A stretch of 64,000 nucleotides of DNA from Paralithodes platypus (GCA_032716605.1 CM064480.1:20981651-21045650), one strand, 5' to 3'; numbered from the stretch's first letter, positions 41,610 through 53,830 are shown. Numbers and translations are program-made. Notes: generated from the letters alone by a model not told the origin.

Positions 41610-42225
41610 AAATCTGTTGTGCGGTGGACACGTGACAACGGCCTTAAACCTTGCGAAATATATGACGCGATCGCGTCATATGAATAAGTCCACCAAAAAC
41701 TCATATGACGCGATCGGTCCATATGGACTTATCTCTATACCTCTCTAATAAGTTTATGACGCGGTTTTGCGTCATATGAGCTCAGTAAGTCCGATAAGGT
41801 ACAATACGATAAAACCGTTGGTGGCAACCTCAGCCTCCTGCGATAATTCTAACGGCCGCACTGTTGTTGTGAGTGTAGTGCGAGGCAGTGGCAATGATCC
41901 TGGGGCTCCCGCCTCCTCGGACTTAATGGAACATAATATGTCTGAGGGAGTTAAGGAGCCAGATAGGACGGACAATGTTCTACCAATTTTCATCTTTTCT
42001 TTCTCATCAAAGATTTTCATTTTACTTCAAAATAGTAGACTCAAAAGTATGTACAAACGTACCTAGTAGAGCGAGTAAGGTGCTGCTCTAGATGTTATCG
42101 ATTTAATCGCGCTAGTGATTACGATAATTGCCCGCTACAGAGCGGAACGGAATTATACGATAAGTATATAGCACTACATTGGAGAAGTAGAGGTAATTAC
42201 TAAATGGGTCTCTTTGATTTAGTAA
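41610..42225 (-). repeat. ITR fragment of DIRS family 2 carrying MITE C
   Basis: The same sequence as 54380-54612, read in the same direction: GTGACAACGG, then TTAAGGAGCCAGATAGG, then TAGATGTTATCGATTT. It ends with a left-type terminus at 42225 (GTAATTACTAAATGG). Between GTGACAACGGCC and TTAAGGAGCC lies MITE C (41648-41950). Confidence 0.65.
41648..41950. mobile_element. TTAA-flanked MITE, family C (copy 2)
   Basis: TTAA at 41644-41647 and 41951-41954. The empty site is at 54402-54405 in the related ITR. It contains the perfect palindrome ATGACGCGATCGCGTCAT (within 41660-41681) and a near copy at 41702-41724. The right end reads CTCCCTCAGACAT in reverse complement, like the CTCTCTCAG end of copy 1. 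The left tip is degraded. Confidence 0.72.
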
Positions 42226-42233
42226 TCCATTCC

Positions 42234-43090
42234 TCAGGTCTGTGCATACACCACACCACTTCGAACCCCAGACTCCCTCGACCTATTGAGGCACTTTACG
42301 CATTTTACACATAGTTTATGGTAAAAGACCGGAATAATTAGAGCAAGTTGGGGTAGAGCATAACGTGACCTAAGGGCATAATGGAGACATAACGAACCCC
42401 CCCCCCCCGGCCGGGATCGGCCCCGTCCCCCTAGTGTCGGGTGCCCCAACAGATGTGTTGTGATCGGAGAAAGAAGATTTTCTAGGAATCAATGCTTATA
42501 AGTGATCACCCAAGATATGTTACACATCATTATACCCCCCAAATGCGCCGGCAAATTAGACCGTTAGCGGCACCGCTACTCTAACTCTTCCTTCACACTT
42601 GTTTTCGAAAAGACCTCGGAGATCCTTTCTCGTTTTGAACTGCTTACCTGTGACTAAGTGTCACTGACCCATACTTTTAGATAAGCCCTTTCGGATATAT
42701 ATTAACGAACGAATCGTCTACAATGACCTGAGTGATAGTTAAGTACCCAACTGGACTTTTCCGCCGGGCGGATTCAAAGTCATGTCATGCCCACGTGAGA
42801 ATATCTGTATAGGTGAAAGTTCTCTCGTAGGGCCGAGATCACCCCCTTAGGAATCTGCACTTCCGCCGGGCGTCTAGTGGTCCGCCAGACCATGCAGGGA
42901 TCCTTGGATACTATTTCCCGCCCGCCGGCAAAGGCGAGCATCTGGCATCAATACCCGGTAAGAATCACCGGAGGGAAACACCAAGCTTTTTAAGAGTATT
43001 GACTTGTCCGGGCAATGGAACTACTGTAACCCCAAAAAACTACCCGAATAAGTTCAGAACGTCTCATGACACCTTCCCAACATGTATAAT
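42234..43090 (-). pseudogene. DIRS gag N-terminus and leader fragment
   Basis: The minus-strand frame ends in FYHKLCVKCVKCLNRSRESGV, clearly the CIKCVKCLDRSRG box of gag at 11116. A leader-like stretch to its right has GCGCCGGC and CCGCCGGGC motifs. It is cut off at 42234 beside the ITR fragment. There is no ATG in frame with the Cys box that I trust. Confidence 0.6.
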
Positions 43091-43091
43091 T

Positions 43092-43396
43092 GGGAGGTTT
43101 GACACTCTCCCAATACAACAGAAGGAAAAACCTATATTTGGTAGGTAGCCTCGGGGTATCCAACGTAGCGCTATATACCTATCGTATAATTCTGTTTCGA
43201 TAGGAGCGGGCAATTATCGTTATTCACTAGCGCGATTTTAAATCGATTAACATCTAGGAGTAGCACCTTACTCTCTCTACTAGGTTACGTTGTACACACT
43301 TTTGAGGGCCTACTATTTTAAAGGAAATGAAAATATAGAAGAAGAAAGAAAAAGAGAAGATTGCAGAAACATTGTCCATCCTATCTGGCTCCTTAA
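43092..43396 (-). repeat. Right ITR, DIRS family 2 (outer part)
   Basis: GGGAGGTTTGACACTCTCCC at the tip, then AAAAACCTATATTTGG, then sequence that is the reverse complement of 54405-54612. It continues after MITE B at 43887-43936 (GTTGTCACGGGTCCACC). Confidence 0.65.
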
Positions 43397-43886
43397 CCCT
43401 TCCTGATCCCGGGTGTCATTTTTAAATAGACACCACGAAATAAGGGCAGGTGCCCGGGTGTCCTTTTCAGGACCTGTTTAAGCTTGAAAAGCCTATTCCG
43501 CTTGGGTATGAAGCAGTGCGTCCGACGCATGGAAAACAAAGCCGATCGTTGCGTCACCGCCCACCTCCGAAACAAGAAGGAGAAGACTCGTTTGTTATTG
43601 TATGTCTGTATGTAGTTGTTTCAGTAGTGAAAGATCGTCGTATGCTAACATCGCCTGAAAATGCTCTCCACTGAAATTGTCATCATCAACTGAACCAGTT
43701 GACTTAAGAGAGCCTATACTCAACGCCAGTCTACAGATTGGAATCCACACTTACATTTATAGATTCGTGGGAAATTTCTAGCACTTAAAATTAACAAAAA
43801 TACGGTAGCCTAGACCTAGACGTGTTTTGGCCAGACGCCCGGGTAGCCCACCCTGTCCTTTGGAGATACAACCCGGGCCAGGAGGG
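43397..43886. mobile_element. TTAA-flanked MITE, family B (copy 2), 490 bp
   Basis: TTAA at 43393-43396 and 43887-43890. The inverted ends are CCCTTCCTGATCCCGGG and CCCTCCTGGCCCGGG. It is homologous along its length to 5307-5786. The reverse complement of 54390-54430 shows the same flanks joined at a single TTAA, i.e. the empty site. Confidence 0.85.
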
Positions 43887-44029
43887 TTAATCCGTTGTCA
43901 CGGGTCCACCGCACAACCCGACCGGGTTCATTAGATCATCCAGGTATCAAGTTAATTAGACAAGATGGGATGGGCAGAGGAACGGCGTGAGGGCGGGATA
44001 CTATGACGTTGGAAACTCCGAGGCTAGCT

Positions 44030-44150
44030 ACCAAATAGAAGGTTTCCCTTCTTGGCTATTGGGAGAGTGTCAAACCTCCCAATTTAGTAGTAGCCTCTAC
44101 GTCTCCAACGTAGAGCTAGAGTCCCAACTTGGAGGGGGACATCCAAGCGA
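44030..44150 (-). repeat. ICR, DIRS family 2
   Basis: GGGAGAGTGTCAAACCTCCC is joined to AATTTAGTAGTAGCCTCTAC, then TCCAACGTAGAG, then TTGGAGGGGGACATCC. It has the same layout as the family-1 ICR (GTCAAACC, joint, TTTATTAGTGG, GGAGGGGGACATTCG). The order equals the joined outer ends of the 43092-55380 element. Confidence 0.6.
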
Positions 44151-44238
44151 AAAAAAAACACAAACTTAGCCCTTAGGAAATATCAGGACCATGGAAAAGG
44201 ACCGACTTAAACAAGAGAGTTTATATCAAGAGTGTCCG

Positions 44239-44312
<74 letters not shown>
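44239..44312. repeat. Homopolymer of 74 C
   Basis: An uninterrupted C-run followed by T-rich sequence (44331-44392). Apparent polyproline or polyglycine frames across it are artefacts of the run. Confidence 0.95.
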
Positions 44313-44639
44313 TGGGACAGGTGCAATCTTTTTTTTTTTGTTTTCCTCTTATCCTCTTTTTTTTTTTTTTTTCTCTTTTTTTTTTTTTTTTTACAAGAGA
44401 GGTCAAGTCCAGTCAAGGTCTTATTCCATGAGATAACTTAGCCTAAGACAAAGAATGATGCATTTCATAATGATGCACTTTTAAATTCCAGGATGTGCCC
44501 CCCCCCCCTCCCCTCTTCCGGAAGAAAGCAGGACGACCCATACTGTAACTAGTAAATACCGGCATACGCCGAATAGGGAGTACCGTACAGGATGTGGCGA
44601 GAAAACTACATGAGCAGTGTTCAGTGACGAGCACTAAAA

Positions 44640-45327
44640 GACATATGAGAAAAGTTCAAGTGGTATGAGGACAAGACATACCGAAAGAATGTTATGTATA
44701 TCTTAAGACTAGAAAGTATATACAAAAGCTTAGCCCAGTTATTAATCTTGAACATAGGTGCAAGTATGGGTATAGTTGCCAATACCCTTCCCCCCCCCCC
44801 CCCCAACCCCCAATAAGGGAAGGACAGGACAGGAGAAAAAAAGGACAAGAGACAGAAGGAACCCTGCAGGTAGACCCCGAGGGAACCTGCATGCCCAACG
44901 CCACTACAAGTACCAGCCCCGGTTCCTGTCGGTGGGACCACGACCAGCGCGGAGGAGACAAACGTGGTGTTGAAGACCAAAGCCCTGTGTCGGCAAAGTC
45001 CGGGCGAGAAAAAATCAAGTAAAACCTGTAAATGTAGCAGCGTACGGAAACGGACGGCATGAGCTGTGGCCTCTGAACGTATGGGTTGACTGGCCCGAAG
45101 AACCCTGACACAGGCGAAGTCCCACAGGACACCGGCCCGATCAAAGCCTCCTATCGGACGTAGCGCCACCCGTAAATGTCAAACCGCCCGACACTGGCCT
45201 GGCCGAGTTACACATTACGTATGCAGGGTTTGAGCCGGGCATAACGGACGATTGAACCCTACCACGTGTGGAGGCCTGTACAGGAAAGGTCCTAAAAAAC
45301 AAGGGAGTGGTCCGCATACGTTTGTAG
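44640..45327 (-). other. Decayed 3' region of DIRS family 2, no frame kept
   Basis: GC content rises from about 44800. It contains a C-run at 44792-44803. It lies between the ICR and the recombinase remnant, where the 3' untranslated region and recombinase C-terminus would be. The HxxR and Tyr boxes are not recognisable. Confidence 0.35.
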
Positions 45328-46110
45328 CTACAAACGAATAGACGGAGCTAAAAGTAACTGACCCAAGGACGGGAGAAAACGTAAGCAATGCCGTGTCCTA
45401 TGACACCCGGAAGCCATCTCCGAGACGCGGTCACCCGCCGCCAAAGCCACAAGGAACACTGCCATGGCATGGAAGTGGTTCAGGCTGCGGGCTAAATAGT
45501 GTAAGGGAAAGGCAGACGAGAGCAGTGGGAGAGCCTCCGCCAGAGACCACTGAGGAGGAATCTGACCGCGGGGTAGGCCTAGGCCCAAAGCAGGCCCGCA
45601 TTGTAGGAAATCCAATGCCCTGTATGAGGCAAGACCAACCCCGTGAATGACTCAAACGGTACCCAAATGGCCGCCAGGCGGGTCCTAATCGTGGTGCATA
45701 TGTTGGGATGCATCTCAAAAATAACCAAATGAGGTAGGGAAACACGAACGCCTGTACCGACAGGAGTGTCCGTGATGTGTTGGTCATCCCAGAAGGGAAA
45801 AAACCGTGGAGTGAAGAGAGGACCCCCCAAGAAGTCTGCCACTGAGAATGTGTCCAGTGGAGAGGATTTGACAGTCAAAGAACGACTAAACGTCGGCAGC
45901 CACCCTGCCTCACAAACAATCCACGATGTGAAGGCCAACGAGAGTCCCTTAGGTCCCGACCAATCGATCCCAAGTGGAAATCGGGGAACGATAGGGGAAC
46001 ATGGGACTCGGGCGCCACACCGCCACAGCTGAGCGGACCCATGCGTGTGCCGGCCAGATGGAAGTGAACATCCAAACAAAGTCCATGTACCCACTCAGCC
46101 ATGTGGGAGG
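45328..46110 (-). pseudogene. DIRS family 2 tyrosine recombinase remnant
   Basis: Minus strand: LAFTSWIVCEAGWLPTFSRSL parallels QAFTSWIIRTEQTVPSV of copy 1. RTRLAAIWVPFESFTGLVLP parallels NHLTAIRVPFLDLTGLSIP. QWSLAEALPLLSSAF and FLVALAAGDRVSEMASG parallel WSLDKALSLLHS and FLLALATGNRVSELAAM, keeping the first catalytic Arg. Pieces are in two frames. GC content is far above family 1, so this is a separate, older family. Confidence 0.72.
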
Positions 46111-47100
46111 ACTCTTGGCACATCAAAAAGGGCGTCGGGTGGCGGAAAACACATCGAATAACGGTGTGTTGGAAAGACCAAACTATTACCCGGGTGCTCT
46201 GTCCCATCGACAGAGCAACCTCCCATAGGTTTGGCAGTCCCGGGGAGGTAGGTTACATGCAGTGTGACGGTGTAAAGGAGTGCGTGGTAAAACAGGTACC
46301 ACCCGCCAGGTCCTGAAGAACGAAAAGACGTACGCAGTCACCTGACTCAGGGTTGGACAGGCGTGCCTCGACCAGTCACCCCAGTCGAGGCCGGCCCAAC
46401 GCCCAATCGTGCGACGGTGGAAGGCAGGACCCGGGAACGGCGAACTAGGAAACCGAACCGAGGGAACACCCCCCCCCCACCCAACCCCACCCCCACCACC
46501 CCACCCCCACCCCCCCAACCAAACACACAAAAAACTGAAAAAAAAAATGAGGAGGAACGCAAGGAGAGCGTCGTGTACACAGGGTGTGGGAGAGTTTGAG
46601 GAGAAGATCCAACCCACCAAGGAAAAAGAGGAGCGGAAGACCCCGAGTGAGCAGGGGTAGGCAACGGCCAGTCCGACGAGGGTCGACGAGGGGCGACATG
46701 GAGACCGAAGGGTAACACCGCCGAACGTGACATAATTAGAGTCATCAATACGAGGCACGACCAGGTAGACCACCGGTCACAACACCTCGCTGTACGTCAC
46801 GGAGACCCGAAAGACATGCGACCAGGAAGCCCCGCTGGTGAGGCGAGACCTTCCCGAATAATCCCATCCACGTGCCATGGACAGAAAACACTGAGGCGAC
46901 GTCTGGGGAGGACAGGCCGAAATGTCACGCAGGTCGCCGGAGTGGAAACCGTGGACCGGCCACCTCGAGGACAGACCCCGCCGTATTACCCGGCGTGCCA
47001 CGACGGCGAAGCTTAAACCGAGAGTGGGGAAGCAAGAGCCGCGTAGGGGCCCCGAGTCTGGCGGCCTCGTTACGAGACCGGTCCTGTCCGACCTCAACTA
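46111..47100 (-). pseudogene. Probable DIRS family 2 RT/RNase H remnant
   Basis: It occupies the position of RT/RNase H. The stretch near 46260-46190 can be aligned with the HASYLPGVANVWADALSR box only loosely (CNLPPRDCQTYGRLLCR). A C-rich tract (46471-46520) and frameshifts destroy the rest. No catalytic YLDD was found. Assignment is mainly by position. Confidence 0.35.
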
Positions 47101-48800
47101 AGAGGAAGCGGTTTGAGGAGGCGTCGTGGACAATTTCACGACCCTCCTCAAACCGCTCCCCAGGCGGACGGGGGAGCAGAAGAGCCCCGCAGCAGCACTA
47201 GAGTGAAGACCCCTGCCATGCAGGGGCAGAGAAGAGCCCCCTCCGGAGGGAGCACAGAAAGCAACAGCGACGTGAGGACCTCAGCCGGCGCCAGTGTACA
47301 GAAGGGAAAACCAGCAGAACCTGGCGACACCGCGCAGCCGTCATGGAATGGACACCGAATGAAGCCGCCTGAGGCGATGGCGAGCTGCAGTCGCACACGC
47401 CCGCAATTGGGCCCCACCTTCCCGAGCACCCTAGTCGGTGGGGCTACAATAAGCCTGAGGGGAAGCCGAGCTAGGTGCATTCGCTTCGAAGAGGGTTGGG
47501 AGAGCATGCGAGCAGTGCACCGCCAGGGCTTGTGAACTCGTTCCAGGGCACCCTTCTCTGGGTGGCGTGAAGGAACGTGAGCATACGTTACTCGAAAGAT
47601 AACGTAAGGGGCAAAGAACCCAGGGTTCACCTCCCAAAATGTGAGTGTGTGAAACCCCGGATTAAGGCATGACGAGGCTCGACACGGAGGATCAGCCGAC
47701 AGGAGGGAGTGGAGAAGAACCCATCGCCGAACCGAACCCCGAAGTCGACGCCCTCCGTCCGCCACAAGGGAACAGTAAAAGATAAACTATGGAATGACAC
47801 ATACTGAAACTCATACGGAGGCCGACACGTGGGCGCGTCGACATGGTACGTCGTGTCGGAGCAAAGGCGTTGAGCTGTTACCTGCCAAATCGCAGGGCAC
47901 CGGGCGCACCCCTTGTGCATGTGTAAGAGCTCGTTCCGGGCGGATGCCGCCACGTTCCCCCCCACGATGAACGGCTTTCCCGTAAAGGGAAGGGAAGCGA
48001 AGCCCCGTTAGGGACCCTGAAACGTCCCCGAGGGGACGGAACGTGGAACAGGACCGACCCAACCCAGACCCAGGGGCGGCACGCGAGGGAGCATGACTAA
48101 AGAAGTCGATGCCGCCTGGGAGCAGAGTGGGAGGATGGACAACCGGAGCAGACAACCACAGGTAGAGCAGGTTACGTAGGCAAGAACACCGCCCAGTACG
48201 GAAGCACGCCCGGAGATCGTACAGGGGAAGAGACAGGGCGTCCGGTGGAAGCCGGAGATCGTCCGGCGACGTGGTGAAGTAGAGCGGCGTGGTCCCCTCC
48301 CCTAAGACCCGGAGTCCTCGGGAAAACAGTTAGGGACATCCGAACGAGGCACCGGGGGAAAAGCAGTTCAGGCGACCAGGGAGACAGCAGAGGGAAGGGG
48401 AAGCATGGCACGCCACCCCTTCAGTCCTAGGAAGCGCGGAAAACCGTCAGAGGTGGTCCCTTGACAGAGAAAGCACAACACCCCGATCATGTAGTGCAGA
48501 GGCGAGAACTTGCCCTCTACAGCGTCCGGGAACGTAGGACGAGACCCAAAGGTCATATCCGACGAGACAGCGGTCCTACACCTCCGAGGGTTAAACCCAT
48601 CGCGGTTGGAGCACGAGACATGGGTAGGACTCTCCATGTCCCACCGGGCTATGGCAGGACGGGAACCCCATGGTGTGCGCAGGGAGGAAAAGGACCCATC
48701 CTCACTGCAACCGGAAAGGAAAAGTATACCGATGGCCCACGTATGAATCACCCCAGGCAGAGCAGGGGAAGAAGGCAGGCGGGCCCACAAAGAGTTACCA
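47101..48800 (-). pseudogene. Probable DIRS family 2 gag remnant
   Basis: GC-rich minus-strand frames of 100-200 codons, such as 47765-47148 and 48155-47811, have the Pro/Arg/Ser composition expected of gag. None aligns convincingly to copy 1 gag. The position between the RT remnant and the leader is the main argument. A strong hairpin lies at 47108-47156. Confidence 0.3.
47108..47156. repeat. Strong hairpin, 20-bp stem, 8-base loop
   Basis: The left arm 47108-47128 (GCGGTTTGAGGAGG, then CGTCGTG) pairs with 47137-47156 (CACGACCCTCCTCAAACCGC), with one bulged or mismatched base. The loop is GACAATTT. It lies near the gag/RT boundary of the decayed element. Confidence 0.8.
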
Positions 48801-50380
48801 CAGGTTAAATAGGATGGTAACGGTAGTTAGAGACGTCCCAAGAATACCGCCATGTACATAATGCGGATGGTCCCAGTACGAAGGACAGAAAATGTGATGC
48901 AAGCACAATATTGGTAAAAACCCTATGAGTATGTATGGTCAAAGATCCTGTCACAAACATTCAGCTGAGGATGACATTCATGTACCTTCACAAAGCCATC
49001 TTGTAACCACGGGGAGCATCTGTATACCGGAGGTGATGATAGGTGGGCTTTGAGGTGGTGAGAAGGTGAGAGATAGGGAGAGCAGGTATAGATAGAACGA
49101 ACATCCAGGGTGATAACATATAACCAGAGATAACTCTTGAGGTAGGTTTACTCTTATCTACTCTGTATATGTTTCAGATTGGTTATTAATACTGTATATC
49201 GAAGTGGTTTTGATCAGAGATCGTTAATTATATTCCCTTTAACTCTATCTATCACTAATAATATATATATTGGAATCGGTGGTGGCAGCTTTTATACCTG
49301 TCTATTAAATCAATCAATCTACAAGAAGAGAACCAGCTCTACACTACACTTCTACAATCATTCATCAAACTACCGTAAACTATTGTCCTAGGAGACACCT
49401 AAGTACCTACATCGAGTAGAGGTTAACCATATCTAAATATGGATCTAACTCAGGACGTCCTAATTACTCCTGTTGTGCAAGTTCTCCATATTGAAATACA
49501 TTTGACTACACATAAAAGTCATACGTAACACGTGAATCCTTGAGAGGAGAGGTACCCCCTTCCAGAAGCTGTTGAGGCAAGGGAAGGACGAAAAAGGGGG
49601 GCCCTTCAGAAACAGGCCACGAGGGCAGAAAGCGCACCAAAAGTGGTCACTACACCCTGCAAATGCGGAGCAAACCTTTCATGAAAGTGAGTATCCCCCC
49701 CCACCCCCTCCGTGTGTGTGGTGAGGGGTGAAGAGGTAACCCCCCATGCGGAGGGTCAGGGAGAGGCCAGGCGAACCAGCAAGTGCAAAGAATCCCGTGC
49801 AAGTCCCCGAGAAGGAAGCATGAAAAGCCTTATAATGGAAGAGAGATAATAATAATACCCAAAGGTTGAAGGTACTGAAGAGAAGAAGACGCCCAAGGGT
49901 ACCATCAGAAGTAGAGTGGGAGCACAATCTGAATGAAAAGGTAGAAAGTCCGTGAAATACTGCAACCGAGTCCATCTACAGAGGCACAAGCAAAGCACCC
50001 TAGCACCGACCCAGAGAGGAGTGGATCCAGAACGGGCCGCTCCGCTCGGGGGCGGAAATCCGCTCTGGAGCGGAATGTAGGATGTTGACTAATGTAGGAC
50101 GGGTGGAAGTCACCACCCGGTGAGGAACCCGTGGCGAGAGCAGAGCGAAGTAGACATACTACACTGTGAATCCAGAAGAAACTGAAGACCCCGTGTAGGC
50201 CCATGGTAAGGAATGGCATGTATGGCCATCGACAGTAACAAGAATAAAGCCTGTTTGTAAGCACCATGAAAATAAAGGCCATGGCACATAGCACGCATGT
50301 ATGTCCATGTGGCAGAGACAAGACGAAAGCCGTTCGGAAGCACCACGAAAAAAACCACTGAAAGTCGATGAATCCTTAAA
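48801..50380. other. Leader-like non-coding region of DIRS family 2
   Basis: There is no credible frame. It includes an AT-rich portion (49140-49330) and a dyad-rich portion near 50038-50080 (CGCTCCGCTCGGGGGCGG, then TCCGCTCTGGAGCGGA). Confidence 0.35.
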
Positions 50381-50670
50381 CTCCTTGCGACATATGGAAA
50401 CTTATGCACCCAAAACTCATATGAACACGATCGCGTCCATATGGCCTTATCTACATGCCGTCTCCAATAAGTTTTATAGTGATTGAGCGTCATATTAAAG
50501 AGCTCAGTAAGTCCGGTACGTTTAGATGAAGATCTGTCGGTGGTGAACCCCAGGTTTTTCGTCCGCCAATTCTAACGGCCAGCAGCGTGGTTTTGGACAG
50601 TGGTGGTGCAGTGGCAATGATACCGGCGCCCGCCTCCGTTGACTACTGGGACCTAATATGTCTGAAGAAG
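50381..50670. mobile_element. MITE family C-related copy 3 (degraded)
   Basis: Collinear with 41648-41950: TTGCGACATATG, then ACGATCGCGTCCATATGG, then AGCTCAGTAAGTCCGGTACG. It ends near CCTAATATGTCTGAAGAAG. The flanking TTAA is no longer exact (TTAG at the right). Confidence 0.6.
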
Positions 50671-52690
50671 TTAGCAGAGGCAAAAGAGTGCCCCCGAAAG
50701 GGGAGGCCAGCAGGAGTATCAGTCATTGAGGTCATGCACAAAATAAAGATCAGAGATCCAAGAATAGGCTTACAGGCACCAGGTCAGGGAGTAGCCTAAA
50801 AGCTCTCACTAGGCCCTGGGAGACTGGAGTCCCGTCCAATGAAGGAGAGTGCTCCCCCCCCCCCCACCACCCCCCCTGTCCCCCTGGAAGTTAAAGCTGA
50901 AGAGAACCCTCCAAAAGGAGGATCAGGAAGGCCATAGGGGAACCAGCAACAAGCCAAAGAGCCCCAAACCCCAGGTCAGAAAAACCAAGGGGTAGGCTCA
51001 ACCCTCTGAAGAACTGAAGGAAACCCCACCCCAAAATATAATGGAGACCGATACCTTAACCCGGGAACTGCGGGGAGACTCTTAAGAGTTCCCCCGGCGG
51101 ACTGCGGGAAGACTCCCTTTAAATTACTTTAAAAACTCCATTTAAAACACCCAAAAAAAAAAAAAAAAAAATGTTTTTATTTTTTTATTTTTTTATTTTT
51201 TTTTTGCCCCTGGGCCATGCCAAATATCACTTCTCCACCTTCCCTCCTTCCCCACTTTCCTCCCCTCCTTCAGTTTCACCGTATTTCCTGTTTATTCCCT
51301 ATCTGTGTCATTTTCGGGCTAACATTAGCGAGTTGGTAGCAGGGCGTGTCATCACTGTTTACCAAGCGTGGGAAAGAGCGGAGAGAGACTATTGCGTAAC
51401 AGTCTCTCTCCAGACAAGGGAGGGGATGGAGGCAGGGAGGTTGCCTCACCATAACATTATGTACTCCCGGCCTTTTTCGAACCTATTTTGGGACCATCCA
51501 ACGCTGTTTCCCTTGTTGTAGTGATTAACAGGTTAATACCTATAAATCACCTATCATATGCGCATATGGATAATTAGTAATCTATTTATGGTAAAATAAC
51601 GATGTTTAGTGATTAGGAACCGCTCAAATACGTCCAGCACAGGAGTGGGGTTCTCTACCCCCCATGAGGCGCACTTTCTTAGGTTAAGGCCGGTAATCAG
51701 TGAAGAGGTCCTGTAGGTCAGAAAGCACAGCCTGGTAAAAAAGGAGCATTAAAAGCCGTCTTAATTGGAAGTGCATGACGCCCAGTCTAAGGCCTAAACT
51801 GAGGGCAAGAGTAGCGCGACCGTAAACGGCAAACGTCCGTTCGAGAGCGGAAAAGTACCGACATCGAGCGGGAACGTCCGCGTTCCAAGGCGGGCGGAAT
51901 CGTCCGTATACGGACTCGTACGTTCAGGCGCGGGAAGTGGTATTGAGAACGGCAGTAGTTGCGTTGAGGGAAAAGGCCCGTCCGAGAGCGGAGAGGCCCA
52001 GATGGGCCCCCCGCCGTAAAGACGAGGACCAGGAAAGGTAGCCTGGCAAAGTCCACAGCAGACGTGGGAGGCGTCTGTGGGTAACAGACAGCCCCACCCA
52101 CAAACCCCACCAACCCATGGGAAAACAGACCTCCGACATAGAACGGAAAGCCCCGTTCTAGAGCGTCTGTGGGGGGCGATATCAGTCAGTGTGAAAACAG
52201 ACCTCCGACATAGAACGGAAAAGTTCCCGTTCTTAGAGAGGAGGGGCCCCAGTGAGACCATGGGACCGTAAATGAAAGGTCCGACCATAGAGCGGGGAGT
52301 TCCCGAACCATGCGCGGAAACCCATCGGTACGTCTGAGAGGTCTGTGGCACCCATGAAGGTGGAAGGCCAGTAAAAGAAAAGTCCCCTTCCAAAAGCGGA
52401 GGGGCCCAAAGGTACCCCCCCTAAAACACAAGTCACATCAGGCGCGGGGAGAGGCCTGTGGGTAAGCAAGTGCACGACCGTAGTGGGGCGGCAGTAGACA
52501 GAATAAAAACTTTGTCAGACAAAAACTCTTATCAGAACGGGCCTAACTTTCGTTCCGCTTGGTGTTGAGGACCTGAGGCCAGGTAGACAGAGCACTGGAG
52601 CCGTCAATCAAAAAGTGAGCATTGTATGCCAGATTGAGATTGCCACAGTGTTGAAATCCAACACGGCCCCCCCCCCCCTAGGGTAGGCCA
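50671..52690. repeat. Leader region with imperfect tandem repeats
   Basis: Two copies of ACAGACCTCCGACATAGAAC at 52124 and 52197, 73 bp apart, with a third looser one near 52275. Homopolymer stretches (A-run 51154, C-run 50857) and palindromic TCCGTATACGGAC near 51902 are present. No gene was found. Confidence 0.45.
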
Positions 52691-53830
52691 AAACTCGGAA
52701 GGAAGCCTATTCGGCACTTGGAGTCAGTAATATATGAAATTACAGGGAAGCCCCTAGGTACCGTACCCGTCATGAGGGTGATGCAACAAGGGATCGTCAG
52801 CGACAGGAAATACAGAGCACTGGGGCCGCCGATCAATACACAGGGGCATGAATGCCCAGATTGGAGGAGGCCACAGAGTTGTACACCAAATTCCCCCCGT
52901 CTAGGCTAGGCTAAAAAAGTTAGCCTATTCGGTACCTGAGTCCAGTAATATATGAAATGACAGGGAGTCACCAGTTACCGTACCCATTGATGAGGGGAAG
53001 CAACACGTGACCGCAGTCAGGTTAGACAGAGCACTGGGGCCGTAATATCAATACAGGGGCAGATTAGCTTATGGCCAGATTGAGGAGGCCGCAGAGTTTG
53101 CAGTCTAACCAAACGCCCCCCTTCAAGGCTTAGGACTTAAAAACGGAACGTTAGCCTATTCGGTACTAGAGTCAGATTACTAATGAATTGGAATAGGCTA
53201 AGGCGAAAAAAAAATGGAAGTTAGCCTATTCGGTACCAGATCACAGTAATATATGAAATTACAGGGAGGTCACCAGTTACTTGCACCCTTTATGAGGGTA
53301 CGCAACAAGTGACCGAAGCCGTCAGGTGTAGACAGATGCACTGGGGCCGTAATATCAATACCGGGGCAGATTATGCCTTAGATTGAGGAGGCCGCAGAAG
53401 GTCGCAGTCTAAACCAAAACGCCCCCATCAAGGCTAGGCTAAAAACGGGAAGTTTTAGCCTAATCGGTTTCTGGAGCCAGGTAATATATGAAATCTACAG
53501 GGCGCCACCAGTTACTGTACCCTTTATGAGGGATATAATCAATACCGTAAGAGGGGCAGTAGACAGAACAAAAACGGTCACGACAAAAAAACTCATCAGA
53601 ACGGGCTACGCTCGCGGTTTTTTGTGGGGAACGTATCCAGGGAGGACAGAGCACTGGGACCGTCAATCAAAAAGTGAGCATTGGATGCCAGATTGAGGTT
53701 GCCACAAGTGTTTGAAATCCAAACCGCCCCCACCCCCTCCCCCCCCCCCCCCCCCTAGGCTCAAGGCCAAAACCCGGAAGTTATCCTATTCGGTACTTGA
53801 GGCAGTAATAAATGAAATTACCTGGCGCAC
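52691..53830. repeat. Satellite-like tandem array, unit about 220-300 bp (array 1)
   Basis: Units begin with a TTAGCCTATTCGGTAC-like motif near 52701, 52919, 53150, 53219, 53454 and 53779. Each contains CAGTAATATATGAAATTACAGGG, here in parts, then GACAGAGCACTGGGGCCG, then AGATTGAGGAGGCCGCAGAG. The 53150 unit is a short form. Confidence 0.8.

Noticed and set aside
44191..44436. Polyproline/polyglycine and Lys-rich frames
   Set aside because: Translations of the 74-C run and adjacent T-runs on both strands; not genes.
47148..47765. 206-codon minus frame as a standalone gene
   Set aside because: Better explained as decayed GC-rich DIRS gag. No conserved domain is seen.
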